From positions 248,001 to 312,000 of the forward strand of contig BSDZ01000040.1 of NCBI GenBank assembly GCA_030268105.1: a stretch of DNA of 64,000 bases, read 5' to 3'. Positions 15,001 through 24,200 of the stretch are shown one piece after another (within the stretch, counting starts at the first letter, position 1; every line of letters begins with the position of its first letter). The notes below the pieces were generated by a model that saw only the letters and a list, made by a program, of their open reading frames with translations, was not told the DNA's origin and did no database searches. The position numbers and the translations under genes are program-made. The stretch comes from Volvox africanus. Taxonomy: Eukaryota > Chlorophyta > Chlorophyceae > Chlamydomonadales > Volvocaceae.

Positions 15001-16421
15001 TCCCTCACCGCCTCCCCCTCCTCCCCCTCCACCACCTCCTCCTCCCTTACCGCCTCCGCCCTCTCCCATCCCGCCTGACTCTCCGCCGCCTCAGACGCCT
15101 CCTCCATCACCCTTACCACCCTCGCCTTCACCGCCTCCGCATCCCGCTTTGCCGCCTCCGCCGCCCCCACCTCCCTCACCGCCTCCCCCTCCTCCCCCTC
15201 CACCACCTCCTCCTCCCTTACCGCCTCCGCCCTCTCCCATCCCGCCTGACTCTCCGCCGCCTCAGACGCCTCCTCCATCACCCTTACCACCCTCGCCTTC
15301 ACCGCCTCCGCATCCCGCTTTGCCGCCTCCGCCGCCCCCACCTCCCTCACCGCCTCACCCTCCTCCCCCTCCACCACCTCCTCCTCCCTTACCGCCTCCG
15401 CCCTCACCAATCTCGCCTGACTCTCCGCCGCCTCAGACGCCTCCTCCATCACCCTTACCACCCTCGCCTCCCCCGCCTCCGCATCCCGCTTTGCCGCCTC
15501 CGCCGCCCCCACCTCCCTCACCGCCTCCCCCTCCTCCCCCTCCACCACCTCCTCCTCCCTTACCGCCTCCGCCCTCTCCCATCCCGCCTGACTCTCCGCC
15601 GCCTCAGACGCCTCCTCCATCACCCTTACCACCCTCGCCTTCACCGCCTCCGCCACCCCTTCCATCACCTCCCTCCCCACCCTTACCTCTCTCACCGCCT
15701 CCCCCTCATCGCCCTCCACCACCTTTTCCCTTACCGCCTTCGCCCTCTCTTATCCCACCTGACTCTCCGCCGCCTTTAACACCTCCTCCATCACCCTTAT
15801 CACCCTCACCTTATCCGCCACCTCCGCCGCCACCACCTCCTCCTCCACCTGCTCCATTGCTTGTAGTTGTTGGCAAATTTACTGTAAGGTATACTCCGCC
15901 ATTTTGCTCTTCAAGCTCCGGTTACGACGAGCAATTCGATTCTCTTCTTGAAACCCCATTTGTGCAGTATAACAGAATTTCTGGCCTTGTCATTTACACA
16001 TTCCATCAGCTTAGTTTATCATCGGGATCTATTCTGGTGGGCATCGACATGCTCTTCGACGGGTACTCACGCGGGTCTCAGTATAACTACACCATTCGAA
16101 GCAGCCTGTACGTGGAAGACGCCCCGGACTTCCTGATTAGTACGGAAAAGTGGTTCACTAGAGATGATGAAGAACTTGTAGCCCTAACCGCTTGTTGCAA
16201 CGGTATTGGAACGTTTAGTGGTTTGGAATTGACGTTTTCAAGCGGCCGGACGGAACCATCGTCAGGCTGTTCGCATACTCCATTCCCGCCACAAGATGTT
16301 GGAAGTCCCGGACCCGCTCGTTTCACCGTGGACGTGCCCAGAGGGGCGTGGTTTGGAGCTGCTCGAGCGAGTGCTGGTGCGGCACTGGGCAGCATCTCAT
16401 TTGGTTTTGTGAGCCTGACAA
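1..16421 (+). CDS. Giant Pro/Ser-rich exon plus jacalin-like domain, copy 1 of tandem ECM gene (5' partial)
   Basis: The + frame is open from the window edge to a TGA at 16544-16546 (5,508 codons counted from a GTG at 20). I infer that the exon ends at 16421, because GTGAGT follows a phase-1 codon there and the acceptor at 16891 continues in the matching phase into another Pro-rich exon. The first 200 or so bases lack the Pro bias and may be intron, since copy 2 has an intron just before its rod. Codons from about 222 to 15848 encode Ser-Pro, Pro-Pro and Asp-Ser-Pro motifs typical of hydroxyproline-rich cell-wall proteins. Codons 15856-16421 encode a globular lectin-like domain. The product is expected to be secreted; the signal peptide would lie upstream of the window. 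The C-terminal domain is not the Cys-rich pherophorin domain, so I do not call it a pherophorin. Confidence 0.8.
222..15848 (+). repeat. 15.6-kb Pro/Ser-coding tandem repeat array (rod domain)
   Basis: The basic unit is about 171-174 nt (57-58 residues), marked by a recurring Asp-Ser-Pro-Pro-Pro block. Units are grouped into higher-order repeats. A distinctive block recurs at 1512, 3852 and 5718 (spacings 2,340 and 1,866 nt). Between 8.2 and 11.3 kb there is an 819-nt higher-order unit, one copy of which is 135 nt shorter. All measured spacings are multiples of three. The 5' part (about 300-1400) is a different subfamily with runs of 17-20 prolines, and the 3' part (about 14.0-15.7 kb) is a third homogeneous subfamily. 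The + strand is strongly pyrimidine-biased. Stop-free reading in several other frames, including long Glu/Val/Ala antisense ORFs, is a by-product of this composition. Confidence 0.95.
15856..16421 (+). other. Jacalin-like lectin domain of copy 1
   Basis: This is the globular domain after the rod. Three segments line up by eye with the jacalin (beta-prism) fold: an Ile-Ser-Gly-Leu-Val-Ile-Tyr strand near 15980; the stretch Asp-Asp-Glu-Glu-Leu-Val-Ala-Leu-Thr followed by Gly-Leu-Glu-Leu-Thr-Phe-Ser-Ser near 16160-16245, which resembles the 'E-x-I-x-x-V-x-G then L-x-F-x-T' core; and a closing Gly-Ser-Ile-Ser-Phe-Gly-Phe strand near 16390, like the 'L-D-S-I-G-F-Y' ending. Jacalin domains bind mannose or galactose glycans, so the role here may be binding matrix glycans. 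The match was made by pattern only; another beta-sandwich fold is possible. Confidence 0.5.
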
Positions 16422-16891
16422 GTGAGTCCAGGGAGGGCGGGGGTCCAGGTCAGTCTGAGGCAGGAAAGGAGGACATTTTCAGTTACCTTCTTCCTCCAAA
16501 GACGGGATCTTTGGATTCTTTGTGGCTAGCTATTCTTTGTGCATGACATCTGTTTGATTGGGATATTGCTTGCGTTTGTTGGAGTCTGCTTGCGTTTGTT
16601 GGAGAGAGGGGGATTGTCGTATCATAATTATTACATTCGTTACTATTTACTGCCATAAAATACATTACTACATTACTACATTACTACATTCGTTGATAAT
16701 CTAGTTTGAAGGGCCATAAAATACGACATCAGGGAACGTATGTCACAGTGGGTGTGTCAGTGACAAGCTCAGGCAGAGCTGGGCTCATGGTTTTTATAAT
16801 GTGTATACTGACGACAACTGTCCTGCTGGTTCTCAACCCCTCCTCTCCCCATTCCCGTTTCTCTTAAACCCCTACGGTCTTTAATCCCCAG
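16422..16891 (+). other. Intron between lectin domain and second Pro-rich exon (copy 1)
   Basis: The 470-bp intron has donor GTGAGT and acceptor CCCCAG. Phase 1 on the left (one leftover A) and two leftover bases (CT) on the right join cleanly. It holds the intact sequence CTGGG followed by CTCATGG at 16779-16790. This is the empty site for the gypsy element that interrupts the same intron in copy 2. No gene is seen in it. Confidence 0.7.
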
Positions 16892-17541
16892 CTCCACCGC
16901 CGCCACCATCACCTCCGCTACCGCCGCCATCACCCAAGCCACCACGACCGAGAACCCCACGATACTTCCCGCCGCCGCCACCTGGGTTGGATCTACCGCC
17001 GCCGCCCTCACCACCACCACCACCGACACCGCCACCACCTTTACCTCCCATCCCTCCCTCCCCACGGCCTCCACCCATCCCCTCCCGGCCGCCGTCACCG
17101 CCACCACCACCACCGAGGCCGCCGCCTCCACCCCCGCCAAGGCCTAACTTACCTGAAGGCCAGGCACCGCCGCCCGCCCCTCCGCCGCCGCCAGCACCAC
17201 CCCCGCCGACCCCCGAGAGCATTACAAGGCTAGTGCACGACATCATACGTTCCGACATCCCGCAGATTACGTCCAACGTGTCCCGCGAAATTCCAAATCG
17301 GTTTGCAGCCCCCTCCGTTTTACTTTGGGGTGCTTCCGTACCCGTTTTCACTACATCAAACGGGGGTGCCGTCGTCAGTGTGGCAAGATACGGCAAGGGC
17401 CGTGTTGGTATCTTCAGCGCGGAGAGGATCATCACAGAATGCTGCAGACCTAACCCCGTGGGCAATGAGACGGTTTCGGAGCCCCTTATGGACAAACTGA
17501 TCTTCAACTTGGCCGTGTGGGCTGGCTACTATGGCTACAAG
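16892..17541 (+). CDS. Second Pro-rich exon and start of TCAF-like domain, copy 1
   Basis: The exon opens with a Pro-rich stretch of about 100 residues (16892-17214) and then becomes globular. The globular part contains a motif of the form Ala-Arg-Tyr-Gly-Lys-Gly-Arg-Val-Gly-Ile-Phe near 17384-17416 and ends with Leu-Ala-Val-Trp-Ala-Gly-Tyr-Tyr-Gly-Tyr-Lys. A 'Y-G-x-G-R-V' strand followed by a short helix and 'N-A-V-x-W' is characteristic of the domain that precedes the catalytic part in TCAF/M60-like proteins. I place the donor at 17542 (GTATGG) in phase 0 because the next exon then continues the domain. No metalloprotease HExxH motif is visible, so no peptidase activity is claimed. Confidence 0.65.
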
Positions 17542-17634
17542 GTATGGATGATTGTGCATAATGGCGGCAAGTAAGGTAGCTGTCATAACTGTCGGCAACT
17601 AACGCTCTTTGCGTCTCTTCCTTCGCCCCCCCAG

Positions 17635-18755
17635 AGCCGAGGCAGCAAGTCCGTTATCCGAGTTGCTGATCCCCAATTCCTTCCGCTGGCCCGGTACGAC
17701 ACAGTTATCACATCACAACCACGGGCATTGTATACTAGTGTATACAACTATACTGATTACGTATCATTCCCGTGGTTGTCATCATCATCTTCAGGGTCAT
17801 AATACTTATGTAATCATCGTATATATCATGATGATCCTTGAACAGCTAAAATAAAGATTTACAATGAAAAGTATATAATATATTGGTACTTGTAACCTTG
17901 CCTTTTAGTCATGGTAGTCGAAGTCGTGCTGATAAATTATGTCCTGTTGTTACAGAATCTGTAACAACAGGACATAATTCGGATGTCAATTATCGTAATA
18001 ATCGTGATGGTGATGATGATTATCACGATCATGATCTTAGTTGTCATCATCGTCGCAATGGTAAGTATTATGATAACCATAATCACTATGCTACAACAAC
18101 ATATAAATGGTATTCCTCTTCGTCATCATCATCATTATCATCATCATCATCATCATAGTAACAGCATTAGTAATAGTAATTGTGGTCGTAGTCATTAAAA
18201 AAGCAGGAATAATGCTCTCATAGATCATCATTGTCATTATTTCTATTATTTGTAAAATTGTACTTTTTATCACTATCACGAGCCTGATGCTAATGACCAC
18301 TATGTCATGACTCTGCTGTTTGATGCAGATACGTCGTGGAAGGAAACAGCACTGCCTTCCAAAATACCTCTGAAGCCAATATCCCGTCGTACTATTTATC
18401 GTTGTCCACCTTCATTCGTGGCGGCCACAGTAACTGTGATCTGTACGTTATTGGATCCTATGATGAGTCCTACCGTAACCGGTTTATTTCACAATTTATC
18501 ACCAACTTCGTCTTCAACGGAAAGGGCCTTATCGTTGTTGGTCCGGATGTGATGCCCTCCATTTTCTACGGTCCCGACTCTCCTCCATCTGCTCCTTCGT
18601 CCCCGGCGTTGCCAAGACGGTTTGCGTTGGAGGCCGGGCGGGACGAACCCACAGAGGAGCTTTGGGGGTCTGATGAAGTTGAACCACAGGATGGTCGTAC
18701 GACACCACTTGTACGACGGTCATTGCAGTTGATCGCGAACATGAGTAATTTGTCG
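17635..18755 (+). CDS. TCAF-like domain exons of copy 1 (two exons, intron about 17772-18328)
   Basis: The first exon (17635-about 17771) reads Ser-Arg-Gly-Ser-Lys-Ser-Val-Ile-Arg-Val-Ala-Asp and continues in frame from the previous exon. The second starts at 18329 after TTTGATGCAG and contains Asp-Leu-Tyr-Val-Ile-Gly-Ser-Tyr-Asp, then Phe-Ile-Thr-Asn-Phe-Val, then Gly-Lys-Gly-Leu-Ile-Val-Val-Gly. That is the usual pattern 'D-x-x-V..., F-V-x-x-G-G-G-L-L-x-x-G' of a class-I glutamine-amidotransferase-like fold. A Pro/Glu/Asp-rich tail follows up to a GTAAGG donor at 18756. The exact end of this exon is uncertain, because the phase of the next recognisable exon (18841) does not match this donor. 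The intron carries a perfect hairpin and a CAT microsatellite. Confidence 0.55.
17935..17979 (+). other. Perfect 21-bp-arm hairpin inside intron, copy 1
   Basis: The left arm 17935-17955 and right arm 17959-17979 are exact reverse complements, separated by the three bases AAT. The whole 45-nt structure recurs unchanged in copy 2 at 37571-37615. Its function is unknown. Confidence 0.9.
18112..18158 (+). repeat. CAT/TCA trinucleotide microsatellite in intron
   Basis: An imperfect run of TCATCATCA with one TTA interruption. The same place in copy 2 (about 37745-37762) has only a few units, so the tract has changed length since duplication. Confidence 0.9.
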
Positions 18756-18840
18756 GTAAGGTGCAAGCATTACCAGGCAACATGAGGACCGAATAAAGCA
18801 AACAAGGGCGGCGGGGCGTGAGGCGATTGATGTCTGACAG

Positions 18841-19421
18841 TTGTCCGTACAATGATTTAATAATTTCCATTCCCTCATCGGGGTATCGTAGCCATTCCTT
18901 TTACTTTTACATCGAGGTACCCATCCTGCTTCCTAATCCCCCTCCCCCTGCCCCTGCCCCCTCTCCATTTCCCCTTTCCCCTTTCCCTTCCTCCTCCCCC
19001 TGCCTTTCCCCCCTCTGCATTTCTCCCTTCCAGAACCAGGACGTACTTACCCGCATGCAAGCATACATCACCGGTATCATTAACAGCCCGGGAGGGGCGC
19101 TTCTACTGTCTGGATCCCAAACAGGCAACGCCCTGATCGCAGCACAACTCTACATAAGCTACCTCAACGTTTCTAGGATGCTTTCGAAGAATGACTTATA
19201 CGACGTCATCACCACCGTCAATCTGGCGAGGAAAACCGTCCCTCGGGACAATCCAGACGCAAGTCAATTGGTGCTCTTACTGGACACGATATCTGATCTG
19301 GAGTTACGCATGCCCTCGCTGCCACCGCTGATTCGCATATCTCCGGACCCGCCGCCACCGATGCCTAGGCCACCAACCATGTGGCCACCACCAAAGCCGT
19401 TTCCACCGCCGCCGCCACCAT
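18841..19421 (+). CDS. TCAF-like domain continuation and Pro spacer, copy 1 (exons 18841-18916 and 19034-19421)
   Basis: The short exon 18841-18916 (Cys-Pro-Tyr-Asn-Asp ... Tyr-Phe-Tyr-Ile-Glu) ends in phase 0 at a GTACCC donor. A 117-bp intron that is almost entirely C and T follows, with acceptor CTTCCAG at 19033. The next exon reads Asn-Gln-Asp-Val-Leu-Thr-Arg-Met-Gln-Ala-Tyr and contains Gly-Gly-Ala-Leu-Leu-Leu-Ser-Gly-Ser-Gln, consistent with a further Rossmann-like strand-turn of the same domain. It ends in a short Pro-rich linker and a GTACGT donor at 19422, leaving one base that fits the next exon. Confidence 0.6.
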
Positions 19422-19710
19422 GTACGTGCGTGCCGATTAACTTACTTATCATCGCTTTATGTTTCAATTAATTGTTTTGCTGTTTCCAGAATTTTTCTGT
19501 TTAAAGATTTAACCATTTTTGGCAAGTTTCGGCGTGTACTGCGGCGCTTTGGCGTGTATTTATGTATTAAATGTGTAGATCATTGAATTGGCCAAGTAAT
19601 ATCTTATTTACGCTTGAGCCCTTCGTTACATTAATTAGGGGCATCATATATCCCCTTTCTGACCAGCACCAACTTTCCTATGTTCCCACATTCCCCATCC
19701 ATCTATCCAG

Positions 19711-19822
19711 CCAACCTCCCGCCTGGCGTCGCCTTCGTTGGCTGCTATGCTGAAAGCGTTTCCCAACGGACTCTGGATACGAAACTGCTTGAAAACATAA
19801 CAAAAGCTTTTAACGCAAACCT
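19711..19822 (+). CDS. WSC domain, first exon (copy 1)
   Basis: Acceptor CTATCCAG precedes 19711 and donor GTAAGT starts at 19823. The coding sequence gives Gly-Val-Ala-Phe-Val-Gly-Cys-Tyr-Ala-Glu-Ser followed by Arg-Thr-Leu, the classic start of a WSC domain ('x-G-C-Y-x-D ... R-x-L'). The one leftover base from the preceding exon and the two starting bases here complete a Ser codon, so the reading frame is supported on both sides. WSC domains are Cys-rich carbohydrate-binding modules of extracellular or wall proteins. Confidence 0.75.
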
Positions 19823-20191
19823 GTAAGTAACCTGTTGCACTTCAGCTCTTCAGCTCTAGTAGGGTTCATCCGACGTTGTTCATTATTCGGTTATTATTTG
19901 GGAGCTAGCTATTCCTGGCACACCTACCTAGGTAGTCATCGTCTATGTCTATGTCTATGTCTATGTACTAAGCCATATATACCGAGCCCACCTAAATACC
20001 CTTGATAGGCTGACAACACCGACGATATCAAGAGATTTAAAAACTAATCATCGTCTCTCACATCACGCGCGAACGGCTAATGAACCCAACCATTATATAT
20101 TGATAGCTAACTAACTAACGACCCCTGTCAACCTCCTACGTAACTCGATAAAATATTAACCGATAACAAATACAAAAAACTGACAAACCGC

Positions 20192-20782
20192 GTTGACGAA
20201 AAACTCAGAAAGGAAATGCAGGTGGAGCTTAAGTCGATGCAAAGGGATTTAGGAATCACTTTCATATTAGTAACTCATGATCAGGAAGAAGCTTTATCCA
20301 TATCTGATACCGTAATTGTTCTCAATAATGGCAAAATAGAGCAAATTGGCTCACCACAGGAAATATATCAAACTCCTGTTAATAGTTTTGTAGCAAGCTT
20401 TGTAGGAGAATTGAATATATTAGATGCTAAAATTGAAGCTGTAAAAGAAAATTTATTAGCAGTAAATGTTGAGGAAGAATGTAAATATCAGTTAGAGAGT
20501 AAAAATAAATTTTCTACTGGAGATCAAATTAAAATATTAATCAGGCCGGAAAATTTCAGATTATCTTTAGAAAAAGATTCTGTAAACCTAAGTAGATTAA
20601 AGGGCAAAATTACCCAAACTAAATACAGAGGAGCTTTACTTGATTATGTCATAACCCTTAATAATGGTAAAAAAGTAACAGCAACGCTTTTGCAAAACAA
20701 AGAGGGCGAAATTTATGAATACCAAATAGGGATGGAAGTTTTTGTGGAATGGACGACTGGTTGTGAGGTACTAACTAAATGA
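20192..20782 (+). pseudogene. potA: Truncated bacterial spermidine/putrescine ABC transporter ATPase (potA-like) in an intron
   Basis: The open frame begins just after the D-loop position (Asp-Glu-Lys-Leu-Arg-Lys-Glu), so Walker A, signature and Walker B are missing. It keeps the H-loop context Val-Thr-His-Asp-Gln-Glu-Glu-Ala-Leu near 20270 and a complete C-terminal TOBE-like region up to TGA at 20780. That is about 190 codons against about 350-370 for full PotA. The stretch is visibly AT-rich and unlike its algal flanks. The stop overlaps the start of a potB-like frame, the arrangement of a bacterial pot operon. It lies inside the intron between the two WSC exons of copy 1 and is absent from the same intron of copy 2. 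No bacterial promoter is visible, and it is probably non-functional. Confidence 0.85.
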
Positions 20783-20866
20783 TGAACAAAGACTTTTTCA
20801 AACATTTTACAATTTTAATAATTGTGGCTTGGTTAACTGTTTTTGTTTTGATACCAAATATTGGGG
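20779..20866 (+). pseudogene. potB: N-terminal stub of bacterial permease potB
   Basis: ATG at 20779 overlaps the potA-like stop (ATGATG). About 29 codons read Met-Met-Asn-Lys-Asp-Phe-Phe-Lys followed by a hydrophobic segment (Leu-Ile-Ile-Val-Ala-Trp-Leu-Thr-Val-Phe-Val-Leu-Ile-Pro), as expected of the first membrane helix of PotB. Homology stops near 20866, where the sequence becomes the algal intron shared with copy 2 (from 51992). Confidence 0.7.
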
Positions 20867-20958
20867 TAACCTCTCGTGCCCCCGCTTCCGTTTCTCATCA
20901 CCCTGTCCTACCCCAACTCCTCAACCAACGTAACCTCCATCACAATAATGCCGTACAG

Positions 20959-21208
20959 CTGTTCGGCGATAGCTAGGGCGGCTCCTAACAATGCAGCACC
21001 CGGTTACTTCTTCGGCCTCCAGTCGGGCTCCTACTGCTACGGGGGGCAGCGACCCTTGTCTGCGCTTCTGAGCTTCAAAATGCCGGATGTGGACTGCGAC
21101 ACACCATGCAGACCCTCGAACATGTCCGCTCAGAGGTGCGGTGGCAGCTACTCTGAAACCTATAAGTCGATGGGACGTTTACCCATGGCCGTGTACATAA
21201 TCACCTAA
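20959..21208 (+). CDS. WSC domain, last exon and stop (copy 1)
   Basis: The exon starts after CGTACAG (a long CT tract precedes it) in the phase required by the donor at 19823. It reads Cys-Ser-Ala-Ile-Ala-Arg, then Gly-Tyr-Phe-Phe-Gly-Leu-Gln, then Cys-Asp-Thr-Pro-Cys-Arg, Gln-Arg-Cys-Gly-Gly and Ala-Val-Tyr-Ile-Ile, with a TAA at 21206. This is the second half of a WSC domain ('G-Y-x-x-F-G-L-Q ... C-x-x-x-C-x-G-x-x-x-x-x-C-G-G ... x-V-Y'). The paralogue at 52084-52336 shows the same pattern. Confidence 0.75.
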
Positions 21209-24200
21209 TGAGATGAACGAACCCCTGATTGATTGTTTTTGTGATGACGACGACTGTGAGAATGGAGTAGTGGGCTTGTGATGATGCTTGGTCGATCACT
21301 GCATGACCATCTACTGGCTGCTGCTGGTTGATTGATTAATCGATGAGCTTGCGAGGTCGCACGTGCGTGTGTTGTTGACATGCAAATATAAATCAGATCC
21401 GTGATTACATAATTACAATATAGATCGATAGGGAGATGTTGATATACAATAACACGATGAATGTATTATGCATTCGTGAGGGGTCATATACACATGTTAT
21501 ACAGGCGTATCTTATAAAGGCGATAAATAAATAAAGGAAATGTGGCTGCTGTTGACGGCAACTTGCTTGCGCGCGCGTTGGAGGATGGACGGATATCATA
21601 TGCACGTAACGCAGGTATTTCAGGCATCTTCTTTGATTTCGAATGATGAGATAAAGAGCGGCGACATTGTTTCGTGCGGGACTTTCTGGGGTCGTAACCT
21701 GCGCTTGCCATGCATCTACACGGCACCGAATCTTGATAAAGCAGATCTGCTCTGTCTACATGCGAGCATCAAATCTATCTGACCGTACGTCTAGATGTTG
21801 TGTGTACGAGCGATCGAGTCGTTTGCTTGTTACTGGTAAACACGCACAGAAGGCTTTCGTTTGGTCGTTGTGGATCTATGGAACAAACGAATCTACCAAT
21901 CGGGAAGGCGGATCTGCGCATGCGTGTCTGTTAATCTGGATCAGGATCCCGAGGAAGATTCGGATCCAAACGTGAATGAGCTCCATACTCATTCAAGGGA
22001 CTAATCTCTTCCGAATGAACGAGTCTAAGTTATGTCGACGAAGAAAATAGGTAAACGTGTGTCTGTGTATCTGTGTGTGTCTGTATGTGTGTCGGTCTGT
22101 CAGCAGAAAATAGGTAAACGTGTGTCTGTGTATCTGTGTGTCAACGGACAGGTTGACATGGTTAATGTATACATGTGATTGATCGCATAAGTGTGTACAA
22201 TGCGTTTATTTCATTGGGGGGTATGTTCAAGTGTTTGCTGGCATCGACTTGAATATACAGGTATGCACGTTCTTGCTTGTTTCCTTACCTTCATTTTCTT
22301 ATAACAAAATGCATTTTGACCGACAAGCGCAGTAGTAGTCCATGCATATATACCCGCCCAGCCGCCATGCATGCGTGCATGCACGCACGCACGCACCCAC
22401 ATACATGCACGCACATCAGTACATTTGGTTGCATGCGTTTTTATGTACGTGTATTTGTGCATGCATGCTTGTATGTGTCAACATGGTACGTACGTCTCCC
22501 GTATACGGTGAACATGTATTCGTACAATGTTGGCGATATGGCACATATGAGTATGTTGCTACATGGCTGGGTACTTACCCGCCCTGGCTCGTTGCCCCGA
22601 GCTAGCCGTTGGTCGAAAAGTACTTTTTTGAAAACCGAGGTACTACCCAGCAGGCCAAGCGGGCTGGGTTGAAGTACTTTGCCTGGTCAAGATAGCTCGA
22701 TCGCTCGGCCGTGGCCGGGTAGGTATCCGGGATAAATAGATAAATTGATAGATAGATGCATGTCGCTCATGAGATGCTTGCGGCTGTGCGGAGACTGAAC
22801 TTTGTTCCGATTATGGGCTCCTGGAGTTCTGGGCTTTACTTTCTTAATCGCATAAGCATATCAATGTAATGTATGGCACGCGGAGACATATCGAGGGGGA
22901 TAGAGAATGACGCCCCTCTATCATATATATCATATTTATATGTATGTATGTGTGTGTGTGTGTCTTTGTGTTTGTGTTTGTGTGTCTGTAATAACGACCA
23001 AAGAAAATTGTTTGCCCATCTGAAAAGCAATAATTATTATACTTGATTTTTATTGCATCATTATAGCCTTACGAAACCTGCGGTGCTCAACTGCTATACC
23101 TCAACAAATTGCGCGCGTGACCCACGGTGCATCACGAACATGAACGCAAACGCAAACGTGAACACGGTGCGGTGTGAACGCGAACACGAACACGGCGCAG
23201 GCTGGTGTGAATGCCAACGTGAACGCTGCACCACGTTCACACCGTGGCTGGCTTACTTGGAAGGAATCGTTCGAACCGTATGCATCACGGGATAGATCTA
23301 ATTCGATGCGACGTCAGGGAATGTATGTGTTGCCACAGTTTGACCACCTGTAAAACAGACGGATAACCGCAGATAATTCCTTATGACTATATGTGACTAT
23401 ATAAATTAAGTGACGTCGCCACTAAGCGCTACTTTCCTTTATACATCTCAATGAAGCCGTCATTATGGAATCCAAACGCATAGGACTCATTAATCCTACA
23501 TACGTCCATTCGAAAAAACTGCCCTCTAAATTTTAAATAAAAAAATATTTTAAATCAGGAATTTATTTCTAAGACCAAGATGACTTATTGGGGCAAAGAA
23601 TGTGTGAAGTCATTAATGTAATCGCAATCGAGATTATTGAGCGGGACCCCACGTCGGATTTGATCTTAACTACATTTTTTCGCAGCAGAAAAGTTAATTC
23701 CACTTCTGAGATATCAATCTAACTCAAGAATATTTAATGTTGAAGCTTTCTCATTTGGCTGCATGAAGAGAGAACCTGTAATGAACATCGTCCGTAGAAT
23801 CTCTACGACACGATCGGCAAAGATAAACGGGCAATTTGGTAGTATAACAGCCCAACAAGACAGCAATACATCGTTTCTAGTAAATAACATATTATATTAA
23901 CATGTAATAGTTATAAATTTCAGAAGTTGAAGAGAGATTGATGAAATGCGTTTAACGGAGGTTTGCTGTTGGCTGTCTGGACATAGACCAACGCCCAACA
24001 GCAGCTCGATCTGCAATGCATGGCATTATTGAAAATAAAAAATAATAAATAATAAATAAGAATTGTTAGCGATGGTGACTTCGGCCGCGTTGTTCGGGCT
24101 GTCAGCATGCCCGTGGCCGACTTCAGCGACGACGATCGGAGGCGTTGATGAGTTCTTTATTTCTGATCACCAGATTATGCTCTTCTTAAATAATGTATTA

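Noticed and set aside
132..15722. Many minus-strand Glu/Val/Ala-rich ORFs (up to 616 codons) and a + frame His/Leu/Arg ORF at 6027-10958 across the rod
   Set aside because: They mirror the repeat unit in other frames, have no independent domain, and exist because the CCN/TCN composition avoids stops in most frames.
222..15848. CRISPR or satellite array
   Set aside because: The repeats are protein-coding, contiguous and of variable unit length, with no spacer/repeat alternation.
15856..16546. Calling the gene a pherophorin
   Set aside because: The C-terminal domain lacks the conserved Cys pattern of pherophorin domains and resembles a jacalin-like lectin instead. Only the Pro-rich rod is shared with pherophorins.
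16422..16546. Lectin exon ending at the TGA at 16544 as the natural C-terminus
   Set aside because: A phase-compatible GTGAGT donor at 16422 and acceptor at 16891 join into a second Pro-rich exon in both copies 1 and 2. An unspliced form cannot be excluded.
20216..20782. A functional nuclear potA gene
   Set aside because: The frame lacks Walker A, signature and Walker B, and lies inside an intron with no visible promoter or signal sequence.
22560..22735. A MITE or small structured RNA with TACYTACCC ends
   Set aside because: The inverted ends are imperfect and the second copy (52945-53115) is part of the larger segmental duplication, so there is no independent evidence of mobility.
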